57,396 nucleotides of DNA from Flexilinea sp. (GTDB taxonomy: Bacteria; Chloroflexota; Anaerolineae; Anaerolineales; Anaerolineaceae). Below the pieces are notes generated by a model, which saw only the letters and a program-made list of their open reading frames with translations, ran no database searches and was not told the DNA's origin. Numbering within the stretch: the stretch's first letter is position 1; each line of letters begins with the position of its first letter. The stretch lies in NCBI GenBank assembly GCA_017432685.1, contig JAFRIR010000059.1, positions 1 through 57,396 of the forward strand, in the 5' to 3' direction. Shown piece after piece: positions 1 to 7,874 of the stretch. The translations under genes were made by a program, and so were the position numbers.

Positions 1-2
1 CC

Positions 3-116
3 ATGAATAAGAACATCCTGCTTCTGAGGACTCTGCTGTTGTCCACTAGCCAGAGGAATATCTACAAATACTGTAAGGACAAGAAGAAGTACTGGTTGAC
101 GGTAACTGGCCACTGA
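3..116 (+). pseudogene. 5' remnant of an ABC-2 type permease gene
   Basis: A 37-codon reading frame begins with ATG at 3 and encodes MNKNILLLRTLLLSTSQRNI followed by a lysine-rich YKYCKDKKK stretch. From memory this resembles the N-terminus of putative ABC-2 family permeases. The similarity stops where the ACTGRCM heptamer array begins at 105, and the frame ends inside the array. I infer that the rest of the gene was lost at the repeat. It could instead be a chance ORF. No upstream sequence is available. Confidence 0.4.
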
Positions 117-160
117 CAACTGGCCACTGACAACTGACCACTGACAACTGACCACTGACC
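105..160. repeat. Heptamer tandem array, 8 units of ACTGRCM
   Basis: Eight consecutive 7-bp units run without a break: ACTGGCC, ACTGACA, ACTGGCC, ACTGACA, ACTGACC, ACTGACA, ACTGACC, ACTGACC. The reverse complement of the same unit recurs at 56374-56401. Confidence 0.9.
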
Positions 161-257
161 ACAGGTAGCTGGTTGCCGGTGGTTTCTTAAGTCCATATTA
201 AGGACCGTGTTTGGTATTTATGGGCTGTTCATCCTGCGTTATAATGAATAAAAATCG

Positions 258-340
258 TATCTGTTCAGTACGCAGCACACGGAGACTGCTCTGACAGCAG
301 GGCTGTATCTCGTGATGCGTTGCCATGTTCTGAACAGATA
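258..340. repeat. Family B repeat element, copy 1 (short form)
   Basis: This 83-bp element has near-perfect terminal inverted repeats, TATCTGTTCAGTAC and GTTCTGAACAGATA. The interior shares CGGAGACTGCTCTG and CAGGGCTGTATCTCGTGATG with the copies at 19701-19803 and 21398-21499, but lacks about 20 bp of their central hairpin. It contains no coding capacity and ends just upstream of the hydrogenase gene. Confidence 0.8.
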
Positions 341-383
341 ATGAAATCCAGCTAAAGTCGCTTTGAAGATCGGAGATTCAGTT

Positions 384-1811
384 ATGCGTGTTTTTGATAC
401 CAGCGTTCAGGAGTTGAAATATAAAATTCTTCGAGAAATTGTGCGTAAAGCCTGGGATGATGAACTTTTGGAGGGTATCCTGGATATTCCTCAGATCATC
501 GTTCCCGGAAAGAAGCCAACCATGCGCTGCTGCGTTTATAAGGAACGTGCGATTGCGGGAGAACGTGTGAAGATTGCAGTCAACCGCAATAACAGCTCGA
601 AACGAACCATCACTGCACTGGAGATCGCTTGTGATGAATGTCCTTCAGACGGTTATTATGTCTCCGAATCCTGCCGCGGCTGCCTTTCCCATCACTGTGT
701 GGATGTCTGCAAGCGAAAGGCGATCTCCTTCCAGCATGGACGGGGCGCTTATATCGACCGTACCCTGTGCGTGAACTGCGGCCAGTGTGCTCAGGTTTGC
801 CCGTTTTCGGCAATCGTCAACCGCAAACGCCCCTGTCAGAACGCCTGCAAGGTGGACGCGGTCTCTTCGGCGAAAGAAGGTTATGTGAAGATCGATTACG
901 GCAAATGTACCGGCTGTGGAGCTTGTGCCTATCAATGCCCCTTCGGCGCGATCGTGGATCGTTCCAACATCCTTGAAGTCCTGCAGCTGATGAAGGACCG
1001 TGAATCCGGACGGGAACGGAAACTTGTTGCGGTGGCAGCGCCGGCCATTGCCAGCCAGTTCACTTATGCTAAACTGGGACAGGTCTATGCCGGTTTGCGC
1101 AAGCTGGGCTTTGACATGATCGTGGAAGCAGCTCACGGTGCGGACATGGTGGCTCAGGAAGAGACCCGCGAACTGGTGGAAAAAGGTTTTCTGATCAGTT
1201 CCTGCTGTCCTGCCTTTGTGCGTTTGGTCCGCAATAATTATCCGGATCTTGCGCCGAACATTTCCTCCAGCCTGTCTCCCATGGCAACGATCGCCAAAGC
1301 TGTGAAGGAGCAGTATCCCGGGTGCAAGATCGTGTTCTTCGGTCCCTGCACCGCGAAAAAAGAGGAGATACAGCTGGAAACGGTGCGGCCTTATGTGGAC
1401 AGCGCACTGACCTTTGAGGAGCTGCAGGCGTTGTTTGACGGGCGGGAAATCGAAATCACTGATTTGGAAGAAAGCAGGACGGATGATGTTTCTTCTTACT
1501 ATGGGCGGATCTTTGCCCGCTGCGGCGGTCTGGCCAGCGCGGTGGAAGAATCGCTGAAGGAACAGGGCATCAACGATTTTGAGCTGAAAGCGGTCAGCTG
1601 CGACGGCATGGAAGAGTGTAAACTGGCGCTCGTGCGGAAGAGCCACGGACGTCTGGATGCGAATTTCATCGAAGGGATGGCCTGTGTCGGCGGCTGTATC
1701 GGCGGCGCCGGTTGTCTGACTCATGCCGCACAGAGCCGCAATCTGGTTGATAAATACGGTCAGGCTGCAGGGAACATGACTATTGAGGAAAGCATAAAAC
1801 AGGACCATTAG
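384..1811 (+). CDS. Monomeric [FeFe] hydrogenase, group B-type
   Basis: Catalyses H+/H2 interconversion in the cytoplasm, presumably with ferredoxin. The start is ATG 384 because GGAGA lies 7 bp upstream; an in-frame TTG at 363 has no such site. The 475-aa protein carries an N-terminal ferredoxin-like region with several CX2CX2CX3C-type clusters (CVNCGQCAQVC, CTGCGACAYQC). The H-cluster motifs follow: L1 SSCCPAF (residues 272-278), L2 PCTAKKE (321-327) and L3 EGMACVGGCIGG (430-441), giving cluster ligands Cys274, Cys322, Cys434 and Cys438. PCTAKK and GMACVGGC are typical of group B rather than the prototypical group A (MPCxxKK, CxxGC). No maturase genes (hydE, hydF, hydG) lie in the window. 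The gene appears monocistronic. The physiological direction of the enzyme is not evident from the sequence. Confidence 0.9.
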   Translation: MRVFDTSVQELKYKILREIVRKAWDDELLEGILDIPQIIVPGKKPTMRCCVYKERAIAGERVKIAVNRNNSSKRTITALEIACDECPSDGYYVSESCRGCLSHHCVDVCKRKAISFQHGRGAYIDRTLCVNCGQCAQVCPFSAIVNRKRPCQNACKVDAVSSAKEGYVKIDYGKCTGCGACAYQCPFGAIVDRSNILEVLQLMKDRESGRERKLVAVAAPAIASQFTYAKLGQVYAGLRKLGFDMIVEAAHGADMVAQEETRELVEKGFLISSCCPAFVRLVRNNYPDLAPNISSSLSPMATIAKAVKEQYPGCKIVFFGPCTAKKEEIQLETVRPYVDSALTFEELQALFDGREIEITDLEESRTDDVSSYYGRIFARCGGLASAVEESLKEQGINDFELKAVSCDGMEECKLALVRKSHGRLDANFIEGMACVGGCIGGAGCLTHAAQSRNLVDKYGQAAGNMTIEESIKQDH

Positions 1812-1892
1812 TGCAAGTACCATGCCCTTCGTGTATCAAATTTTGTGCTTTTCGTCCTTTTTTTGTCAGGGCATAAATCACTAATAATTGCT

Positions 1893-1921
1893 TTGCGTCC
1901 CGAAGACAGTTATTGTATAAT
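1893..1921 (+). promoter_or_regulatory. Sigma-70 type promoter of the secreted-protein gene
   Basis: TTGCGT (1893-1898) and TATAAT (1916-1921) are separated by 17 bp. Transcription would begin about 12 bp upstream of the start codon at 1941, leaving room for the AAAGGAGTGG ribosome binding site. Confidence 0.65.
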
Positions 1922-1940
1922 ACAGAAAAAGGAGTGGAAC

Positions 1941-2423
1941 ATGAAACGACTTATTTTTGCAATTCTGTGTATCTGCCTCTTGGCAGCCGCCTCTGTTGCT
2001 TCGGCACAGGAGGCCGCCGGTTATAAGGTGACTTATCTCGGCAACAACTGTCTGGCTTCTGTCCCGACAGATGAAAAAGAGTATAAGGCCGGAGAAACCG
2101 TGATCGTGAAATTTGACCCGGTCACCTACATGAACGGTTTGATTTTCTATGGCTGGGACTGGAACAATGACGGCGTTGCCGATTTCGGCTATGCTTATAA
2201 CAGTTTTGCCATGCCCGCGAAGGATGTCGAGATGAAGGCGATCTGCATCACCCCGTATTCAGGTCCTTCTGCTCCGGCTCCGCGTCCGCATCATCCCGGT
2301 CCGCAGCCCTGGGGCCCGCAGCCTGGCCCCGGCCCGCAGCCCGGACCTGTTTGGGATTTTCCTTCGACCGATGGCGGTCCCAGACCTCCGTTCGGTGGAC
2401 CTCAGGGTGGCGTCCGGCGTTAA
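1941..2423 (+). CDS. Small secreted protein with InlB-repeat-like domain and Pro-rich tail
   Basis: Function unknown. The 160-aa product begins with a clear type I signal peptide (MKRLIFAILCICLLAAASVASA, cleavage near residue 22, no lipobox). Residues about 27-100 resemble the beta-grasp InlB/Listeria-Bacteroides repeat (YKVTYLGNN, VPTDEKEYKAGETV, FYGWDWNNDG, FAMPAKDVEMKA). The last 55 residues are a proline/glycine-rich tail (PHHPGPQPWGPQPGPGP) and are probably disordered. The start follows AAAGGAG with good spacing. It is probably monocistronic, with its own promoter and a strong terminator. A role at the cell surface or in the envelope is inference. Confidence 0.7.
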   Translation: MKRLIFAILCICLLAAASVASAQEAAGYKVTYLGNNCLASVPTDEKEYKAGETVIVKFDPVTYMNGLIFYGWDWNNDGVADFGYAYNSFAMPAKDVEMKAICITPYSGPSAPAPRPHHPGPQPWGPQPGPGPQPGPVWDFPSTDGGPRPPFGGPQGGVRR

Positions 2424-2444
2424 TTTTTTTCGTTAACGTGTTTG

Positions 2445-2479
2445 AAATAAGCGGTATGGTGATTCCATACCGTTTATTT
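2445..2479. terminator. Bidirectional intrinsic terminator
   Basis: A 15-bp stem (AAATAAGCGGTATGG / CCATACCGTTTATTT, one G-U pair) with loop TGATT is followed by a T-rich stretch. It lies between the convergent ends of the secreted-protein gene and the permease gene and can serve both. Confidence 0.8.
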
Positions 2480-2493
2480 TTTGATTTTACATT

Positions 2494-3237
2494 TCACCTT
2501 TTTTTCATCAGCAGGAGCGGCAGCTCTGAGATAATCACCACCAGCAGAATCATGATCAGGGCGTAGGCATAGATCTCTTCGTATTCGTTGAAATAGATGC
2601 TGGTGTTGATGGCTTTTCCAAGAGAATTTTTTGTCTGCACCAGGTACTCGGTGGAAACGACCATCTTGAGTCCCATGCCTACCGCGCTGATATAAGCCTG
2701 CTTCAGGTAGCCTGTCATCAACGGCAAATGAACATACCACAGTACCTGCAGGTTAAAGGCGCTGTTGAGCCGGTAAACATCGATCAGTTCCCGGTCGATG
2801 TGCCGGCATCCTTCGCTGACTGCCTCGCTGATGAGCGGGACCAGCAGCAGTGAAGTGGCGATCAGCGGCACACGTTCATATTGGGTGAGAACCATGATGA
2901 TAACGACCAACACGACCATCGGGATGGAACGAAGCATCACCATCAGGGGACGAAAAAGCTCCCGGATGAAGTCACTGTATCCTTCCGCAAGCCCGATGAG
3001 GAGGCCAAAACCGGTGGAAACTGCTAAAGCGGAAAGCAGATGGCGCAGGGTGGTCCAAATCAACAGCCATGTTTTTGGTGTGCTCAGTAAACGGAAAAAA
3101 GCCCTCAAAATCTCTGGAACATCCGGAAAAACCAGACGGTCTCCTTTTATCCAACCGGCTGCCTGGATCAGGCAGCCGATCAGAATGATTCCAAGGACAA
3201 ATGCCAATGAGTCAGAGATCTTACCGCTCTTTTTCAT
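2494..3237 (-). CDS. ABC transporter permease, SsuC/TauC/ThiX-like
   Basis: A 247-aa inner-membrane permease of the BPD_transp_1 family, with about six hydrophobic segments. The EAA-like loop (ISAVGMGLKMVVSTEYL, about residues 182-198) resembles the SsuC/NMT1-type branch that imports small anions or pyrimidine precursors. It follows the substrate-binding protein gene (54-bp gap) on the same strand, so the two probably form one transporter. No ATPase gene is adjacent: the next gene downstream is convergent. The ATPase must be supplied elsewhere, or the system is incomplete. The ribosome binding site is weak, which suggests coupling to the upstream gene. Substrate unknown. Confidence 0.75.
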   Translation of the reverse strand: MKKSGKISDSLAFVLGIILIGCLIQAAGWIKGDRLVFPDVPEILRAFFRLLSTPKTWLLIWTTLRHLLSALAVSTGFGLLIGLAEGYSDFIRELFRPLMVMLRSIPMVVLVVIIMVLTQYERVPLIATSLLLVPLISEAVSEGCRHIDRELIDVYRLNSAFNLQVLWYVHLPLMTGYLKQAYISAVGMGLKMVVSTEYLVQTKNSLGKAINTSIYFNEYEEIYAYALIMILLVVIISELPLLLMKKR

Positions 3238-3291
3238 TGCATACCATCACAGTGCGGCACGATCTTAACCTTGCCGCAGGAAAAGCCAGTG

Positions 3292-4209
3292 TTATTCACC
3301 GTAATAGAAATCATCAGCCGGGAGAGAACCGCCAAACTGGCTCAGGTCAATGTTCGCGGTGGCTTCCACCTGTTCCTTTGCTTCAGAGGCGCTCATCCAG
3401 CGGATCGCACAGTTCGGGATGGCGGTGTTCGCGACTTTCGCGTTCGGTAAAATCTCCAGAGCAACGGCAGCTTCCGCGACAGCGGCTGTGTCTGCTGTGG
3501 CTTTGCTGACAGATTCTTCAGCTTTGGTCAGATATTCGGCAGCGGCTTCCGGATGATTTTCCAGAATGGCAGCGCTGACGAACAGCCCGGCCTGGGTGTA
3601 GCCGTCAAAACCGTTGGCGGCCTTCAGCAACTCATTGACGGAGAAGGATGTGATGGCTTCGTTCTTCATCCTTGCGGCGGTCAGTGCTGGTTCGGCGGTG
3701 ACGACGATGGCGTTTTCATCAGTCAGCAGCAGGCTTTGGGTGTTGGCCGCACCGGCGAGATATTCGACCGCGGTCGGTTCCAGCCCGTTTTCTGCAAGGG
3801 CATAAAGTGCGACAGATGCGTTGATGGTGTTTTCACCAAAGAGCGTGACAGTGGCGCCGTTGATGTCTTCCAGCTTGAAATCAGCCTTTTGTGAGGCGAT
3901 GTAAAGGTTGCCCCAGGTCACGACGGCCGCCAGTTTGTAGTCGGATTTGCCGGCTTTATAAAGCTTTGCACCGGCGTTGATCGGGGCGATAATGAAATCC
4001 GCTGTTTTGTTGGCAAACTCAGCTGCGATGGTGTCGGCAGTGACGAAGGTATAGGCATCCGGGTCTTCAGCCGCCAGTGTGGCGACTGCCAGTGCCGGTG
4101 CGCCGTTCGGTGCGGAAACCTTCACGCTGTAATCATCATCTGCGGAAATCGTGGCAGCGGCGCACAGCATCACAAATAAACAAAGCGTCATAATAAGAAT
4201 TTTTTTCAT
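3292..4209 (-). CDS. Periplasmic-type solute-binding protein, NMT1/SsuA-like
   Basis: Binds an unidentified solute for the neighbouring permease. The start at 4209 is chosen because AAGGAG precedes it; this gives 305 aa beginning MKKILIMTLCLFVMLCAAA with a type I signal peptide ending near ISA-DDD. There is no usable lipobox. The mature protein begins with a typical type II binding-protein strand and gly/ala-rich helix (VKVSAPNGAPALAVATLAAE), and the fold is consistent with the NMT1/THI5-like family. A 13-bp palindrome, CCCCTTCAAGGGG (4231-4243), lies just upstream of the ribosome binding site and could be an operator or leader hairpin. No riboswitch was recognised in the leader. Confidence 0.75.
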   Translation of the reverse strand: MKKILIMTLCLFVMLCAAATISADDDYSVKVSAPNGAPALAVATLAAEDPDAYTFVTADTIAAEFANKTADFIIAPINAGAKLYKAGKSDYKLAAVVTWGNLYIASQKADFKLEDINGATVTLFGENTINASVALYALAENGLEPTAVEYLAGAANTQSLLLTDENAIVVTAEPALTAARMKNEAITSFSVNELLKAANGFDGYTQAGLFVSAAILENHPEAAAEYLTKAEESVSKATADTAAVAEAAVALEILPNAKVANTAIPNCAIRWMSASEAKEQVEATANIDLSQFGGSLPADDFYYGE

Positions 4210-4243
4210 TGAATAAGTTTCTCCTTCTTTCCCCTTCAAGGGG

Positions 4244-4488
4244 TTATATATTTTGGAAAATCACGGTCTGTGAGTAAAAGAATTTTTCAACCAATATAAG
4301 CTGCGAAATTAATGACCGCTTGTTTCCCTGCGTCTTGAGTTTAGCGCTTTATTTCATTTAAGTCAATAATTCAAATTAGTATTTCCTAATTTTATAAATA
4401 TTGCTGATAACCTCCAAATATAATTTTATCTCTCTTTTGGCATTATTTCTGCTCTTATAATTAAATGAATCCAAATTGATTAAAAAAG
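4244..4488. other. Intergenic region between divergent SBP and rpoN genes
   Basis: AT-rich DNA with no credible ORF. I looked for a long inverted repeat or enhancer-like tandem site that could bind an activator of sigma-54 and saw none. This fits with the downstream activator lacking a DNA-binding domain. Confidence 0.4.
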
Positions 4489-4504
4489 TGGTACAATTCT
4501 TGCA
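4489..4504 (+). promoter_or_regulatory. Sigma-54 (-24/-12) promoter of rpoN
   Basis: TGGTACAATTCTTGCA matches the -24/-12 consensus (TGGCACG-N4-TTGCW). The invariant GG (4490-4491) and GC (4502-4503) are exactly 12 bp apart. Transcription would begin near 4515, about 30 bp before the rpoN start codon. No comparable sigma-70 promoter is evident here. The match is read directly from the sequence; the implied autoregulation is inference. Confidence 0.75.
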
Positions 4505-4545
4505 ACCTATTTTTAAGGCATTACTTAGAAAGAGGAAAAGCAGGT

Positions 4546-5973
4546 ATGTTTCAAAATCAAAGTCAAAGAACCGAGATCCGGACCCAAACTTCAGCCCATT
4601 TGGCTCAAACGATGACCATGTTAGGAATGTCATCGGAGGAGATCAGGGAAAAAATTGAAGGTGAGCTGGCGAAAAATCCGTTTCTGGAACTGGTTGAGGA
4701 ACGTGTTTGCCCGACCTGCAAACGGAAGCTGCCTGAAAATGGAAAATGTCCGATTTGCTCGCAGCCTCAGCTGGAAAATTCCAAAGAAAACATCATCTTT
4801 ATTTCGCCGCGGGATGAATTTTCCGCAGTAAATTACGGCTCCGCGGTAGAACCTTATCATGATGAGCCGGATTACGACTCGGCTCAGACAGAAGATCTTG
4901 CTACTTATGTACTTAAACAGATCGGGCCTGACCTGGAAGATGATCAGAAAATAATTGCCGCCTACCTGCTGAACAGTCTCGATGAGGATGGCTTTATCCA
5001 GACCGACGTTTTCGAGGTCGCGCAATATTATCATGTGTTGCCTTCTTCCGTTGAAGAGGTCATTGATCTGATCCAGCACGCCGATCCGTTGGGTGTCGGC
5101 TCCCGCAATTTGAACGAAGCCCTTTTGGTGCAGCTGAAGCACATGGCTGAAACGGTCAGTGTTCCCACGGGTACGGCTGAAATCATCAAAGATTCTTTTG
5201 ATGACCTGAAGCATGGAAGATACCGTGATATTGCGAAAAGACATAAACTGACTGTTCGCCAGGTTCAAAAAGTTGAAAAGTTTATCGGTGATAATTTGAA
5301 CCCGTTCCCCGCCCGTGCTCACTGGGGCGATACGCTTGCAGGAAAATCCAACCAGGATTATTCAGCGGTATATCACGAGCCTGATATCCTGATCTATTAT
5401 CTGAATGAAGATCCTCACAACCAGTTGGTGGTGGAAATTGTTATGCCCATCGCCGGTTATCTGAGAGTGAACCAATATTTCCGCAAGGAGTTAAAAAATG
5501 CTCCGGAGGACCGCCTGGAAGAGTGGAAAAATGATCTGGATAAGGCGAATCTGCTGGTGAAGAGCCTTTACCAGCGCAACAACACCATCTCTGATATGAT
5601 GTCTTTGCTGATCGGGAAACAGGAAGCATATATCCGGAACGGAGAAGAATATGTTCAGCCTCTGACAAGAGCTCAGATCGCCTCGGAAATGGGCGTGCAT
5701 GAGTCGACGATCAGCCGGGCTGTATCAAACAAGACCGTTATGCTCCCCAACCGGAAGGTCGTTCCGCTGTCTTCTTTCTTTGATCGCAGTCTGAACGTCC
5801 GCACGGTTCTGAAAGAACTGATCCAGAATGAAACAAAGCCCCTTTCGGATGCGAAACTGGTCACCATGCTGAATGAGCGCGGTTTCCAGGTAGCCCGGCG
5901 AACCGTGGCAAAATACCGCCTGATGGAAGGGATCGGTTCAGCCCATCAGCGTGGGGTCAGCGCTGTTCAGTAG
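4546..5973 (+). CDS. rpoN: RNA polymerase sigma-54 factor
   Basis: The alternative sigma factor that recognises -24/-12 promoters and needs an AAA+ activator to open them. The 475-aa protein has the glutamine-rich region I (residues about 1-50), a core-binding domain (about 90-280), the HTH (TRAQIASEMGVHESTISRAV) and a C-terminal RpoN box (ARRTVAKYRLMEGI). An unusual Cys4 zinc-ribbon (CPTC at 55-58 and CPIC at 68-71) sits directly after region I; classic proteobacterial RpoN lacks it. The start ATG follows AGAGGAAAAG. The gene heads a run of five same-strand genes with very short gaps and lies behind a probable sigma-54 promoter. Confidence 0.95.
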   Translation: MFQNQSQRTEIRTQTSAHLAQTMTMLGMSSEEIREKIEGELAKNPFLELVEERVCPTCKRKLPENGKCPICSQPQLENSKENIIFISPRDEFSAVNYGSAVEPYHDEPDYDSAQTEDLATYVLKQIGPDLEDDQKIIAAYLLNSLDEDGFIQTDVFEVAQYYHVLPSSVEEVIDLIQHADPLGVGSRNLNEALLVQLKHMAETVSVPTGTAEIIKDSFDDLKHGRYRDIAKRHKLTVRQVQKVEKFIGDNLNPFPARAHWGDTLAGKSNQDYSAVYHEPDILIYYLNEDPHNQLVVEIVMPIAGYLRVNQYFRKELKNAPEDRLEEWKNDLDKANLLVKSLYQRNNTISDMMSLLIGKQEAYIRNGEEYVQPLTRAQIASEMGVHESTISRAVSNKTVMLPNRKVVPLSSFFDRSLNVRTVLKELIQNETKPLSDAKLVTMLNERGFQVARRTVAKYRLMEGIGSAHQRGVSAVQ

Positions 5974-5975
5974 TT

Positions 5976-7871
5976 ATGGAACGCTATTCTGTTAATACAT
6001 CCTCTGATATCAGCGGTGTTTATGACAGTATTTTATATGTATGCAGTGCACCGGCTTTCATCTGGTCTGCGGTTGGCCCCCGCATGATCAAAACCAATGA
6101 CAGTGCGGCGCGTTTTTTTTTACGTTATCCGACGGTTCCGGAGACCGGTGAAGTAGACCTTGACAGGTCTATCCCCGGCTGGCACACGATCCCGAATAAA
6201 AAGAACAATTCTGTCTGGCTGGATTTCCATGACCTGGAAAACAAAGTCAGAAATTATCAGGTCAGGAACACCCTGCTGGATCCGGACCGCAACATCTGGG
6301 CAACATCTCTGATCAGCAATTTGGCGGCGGACAATGAAAATAAAGCTGCATCCAGTGTTTTCTTTCGTTCGCTTGAGATGATGTGGAGCGGGATGATGGA
6401 AAACAGCGCGGCATTTCGGGCAAAACTGCCGGATCTGACTTCGCTGATCATGAACGAACTCGGTCTGACAGCTTTTACGTTTTATCCCTCAGAGGTTTTC
6501 GCATCTTTCGATCTTTATCCCTGCCTTGCTGAGACTGTACGGGAAAAGTACGGGATGGATAATGATCAGATAAAACGACTGGGGCTGGAGGCCTCTGACC
6601 GGCAGAATTGTTTTGTGACGGTCGATGCACCGCAGGAATCCCTGACCGGTTGGGGCTTCGAAACATCGGAAAAAGAGTTCTGCGGTTTTTTTTGTCTGGA
6701 GGGACTGAACACGAATCTGGAGTCCGAAGCACAGTTGATTTGTGAAATTTTATCCGAAAAGTACAAAGGGCTATATACAACGCTTTCCCTCCGCCGGGAA
6801 AATTACATCACGAAATTTGAAAATGAGATCAATGACATCGTAAACGCCAACATTGCTGAAGGAGTGATCATCACTGATGAACAATTCAATGTGATGTATA
6901 TCAATCCGGTTGCTTCGACGATGTTCGGCTTCAGCAGTGCACAGGTGGTCGGCCACAAGCTGGAGGACCTGCTTGTGACCAGTGACGGCATACAGGGACT
7001 GATGGGACGTGAAGACCAGGATGGACATATTTCCTCCATTAAGTATCTTCACAGACGCAGCGGAAAGATCTTTCCCTGTCAGATCAAGGTATGCCGGATG
7101 ATTTCCGGCAATGAGAGCTATAACATTTTTGTACTGACCGACCAGACCGAAACGGAAGAAAGTCGTCTCAAGACCGAGCAATTGACACAGAAAGCATTTT
7201 TAGGAGATTTTGCTTCGCTTTTAGCTCACGAAATCCGGAATCCAATTAACAATATCCAGATGTGGATCGCCAACCTTTACACAATGGCTGAAGGTAATGA
7301 GGCTTTCCTCGCCGGTGCGAAACGGGTGGAAAGTGACTTCCAGCGTATCACGCAGCTGGTCAATAACATTCTGGCTTTTTCCAAGCCGATGTCGCTGAAC
7401 AAGGAAGAGATCGATCTCTCATTGCTGCTTTCGGAGATCATCGAAAAATGGCGGCTGAACTTTGCGCGCAAGAACATCACCTGTTATTTTAACCCGCCGC
7501 AGGATTTCCCGAAGTTTTACGGAGACCCACGCTCGCTTGAACAGGTGTTTAATAATTTAATTGGCAACTCTGTCGACGCATTTGATGGACAGGATGGCAT
7601 AATCACATTAAAATTAAGCCTGTGGGAAAATGAATCCGGCAGAAAGCAGATCCTGATTTCGGAATCTGATAACGGCCCAGGCATACCGGAGGATAAAATT
7701 GACAGCATCTTCGAACCGTTCATGACGACGAAAAAGAACGGCAACGGCTGGGGACTGGCGCTTTCCAAGCGGATCATCACCACACACAAGGGTACGATAC
7801 AAGTGAGATCATTCCAGGGAGGCGGGACTGTTTTTGAGATCCTGCTGCCGCTGAACGATGAAATGGGATAA
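5976..7871 (+). CDS. Soluble PAS-domain sensor histidine kinase
   Basis: Autophosphorylating kinase expected to phosphorylate the regulator encoded immediately downstream. The 631-aa protein has no membrane segment, so it senses a cytoplasmic cue. A possible divergent PAS lies at about residues 15-60 and a GAF-like region at about 145-275. A clear PAS follows (about 285-390, GVIITDEQFNVMYINPVAS). The HisKA H-box is LLAHEIRNPIN with phospho-acceptor His418. The HATPase domain has N (NLIGNSVDAF), G1 (DNGPGIP), F (IFEPFMTTK) and G2 (GNGWGLAL) boxes. The general architecture is that of NtrB/AtoS-type kinases paired with NtrC-family activators. The start codon is 2 bp after the rpoN stop with no good ribosome binding site, so translation is probably coupled to rpoN. 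Confidence 0.9.
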   Translation: MERYSVNTSSDISGVYDSILYVCSAPAFIWSAVGPRMIKTNDSAARFFLRYPTVPETGEVDLDRSIPGWHTIPNKKNNSVWLDFHDLENKVRNYQVRNTLLDPDRNIWATSLISNLAADNENKAASSVFFRSLEMMWSGMMENSAAFRAKLPDLTSLIMNELGLTAFTFYPSEVFASFDLYPCLAETVREKYGMDNDQIKRLGLEASDRQNCFVTVDAPQESLTGWGFETSEKEFCGFFCLEGLNTNLESEAQLICEILSEKYKGLYTTLSLRRENYITKFENEINDIVNANIAEGVIITDEQFNVMYINPVASTMFGFSSAQVVGHKLEDLLVTSDGIQGLMGREDQDGHISSIKYLHRRSGKIFPCQIKVCRMISGNESYNIFVLTDQTETEESRLKTEQLTQKAFLGDFASLLAHEIRNPINNIQMWIANLYTMAEGNEAFLAGAKRVESDFQRITQLVNNILAFSKPMSLNKEEIDLSLLLSEIIEKWRLNFARKNITCYFNPPQDFPKFYGDPRSLEQVFNNLIGNSVDAFDGQDGIITLKLSLWENESGRKQILISESDNGPGIPEDKIDSIFEPFMTTKKNGNGWGLALSKRIITTHKGTIQVRSFQGGGTVFEILLPLNDEMG

Positions 7872-7874
7872 CAA

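Noticed and set aside
105..160. CRISPR-like array at the left edge
   Set aside because: The units are contiguous 7-mers with no spacers, and there are no cas genes.
645..1823. A 392-codon minus-strand frame opposite the hydrogenase gene
   Set aside because: The plus strand carries all H-cluster motifs; the antisense product is low in conserved pattern and lacks a start signal.
3292..4209. Lipoprotein signal in the first solute-binding protein (Cys in FVMLCAAA)
   Set aside because: The residue before the cysteine is Leu and the usual L-(A/S/T)-(G/A)-C pattern is absent; a type I cleavage site follows at ISA-DDD.
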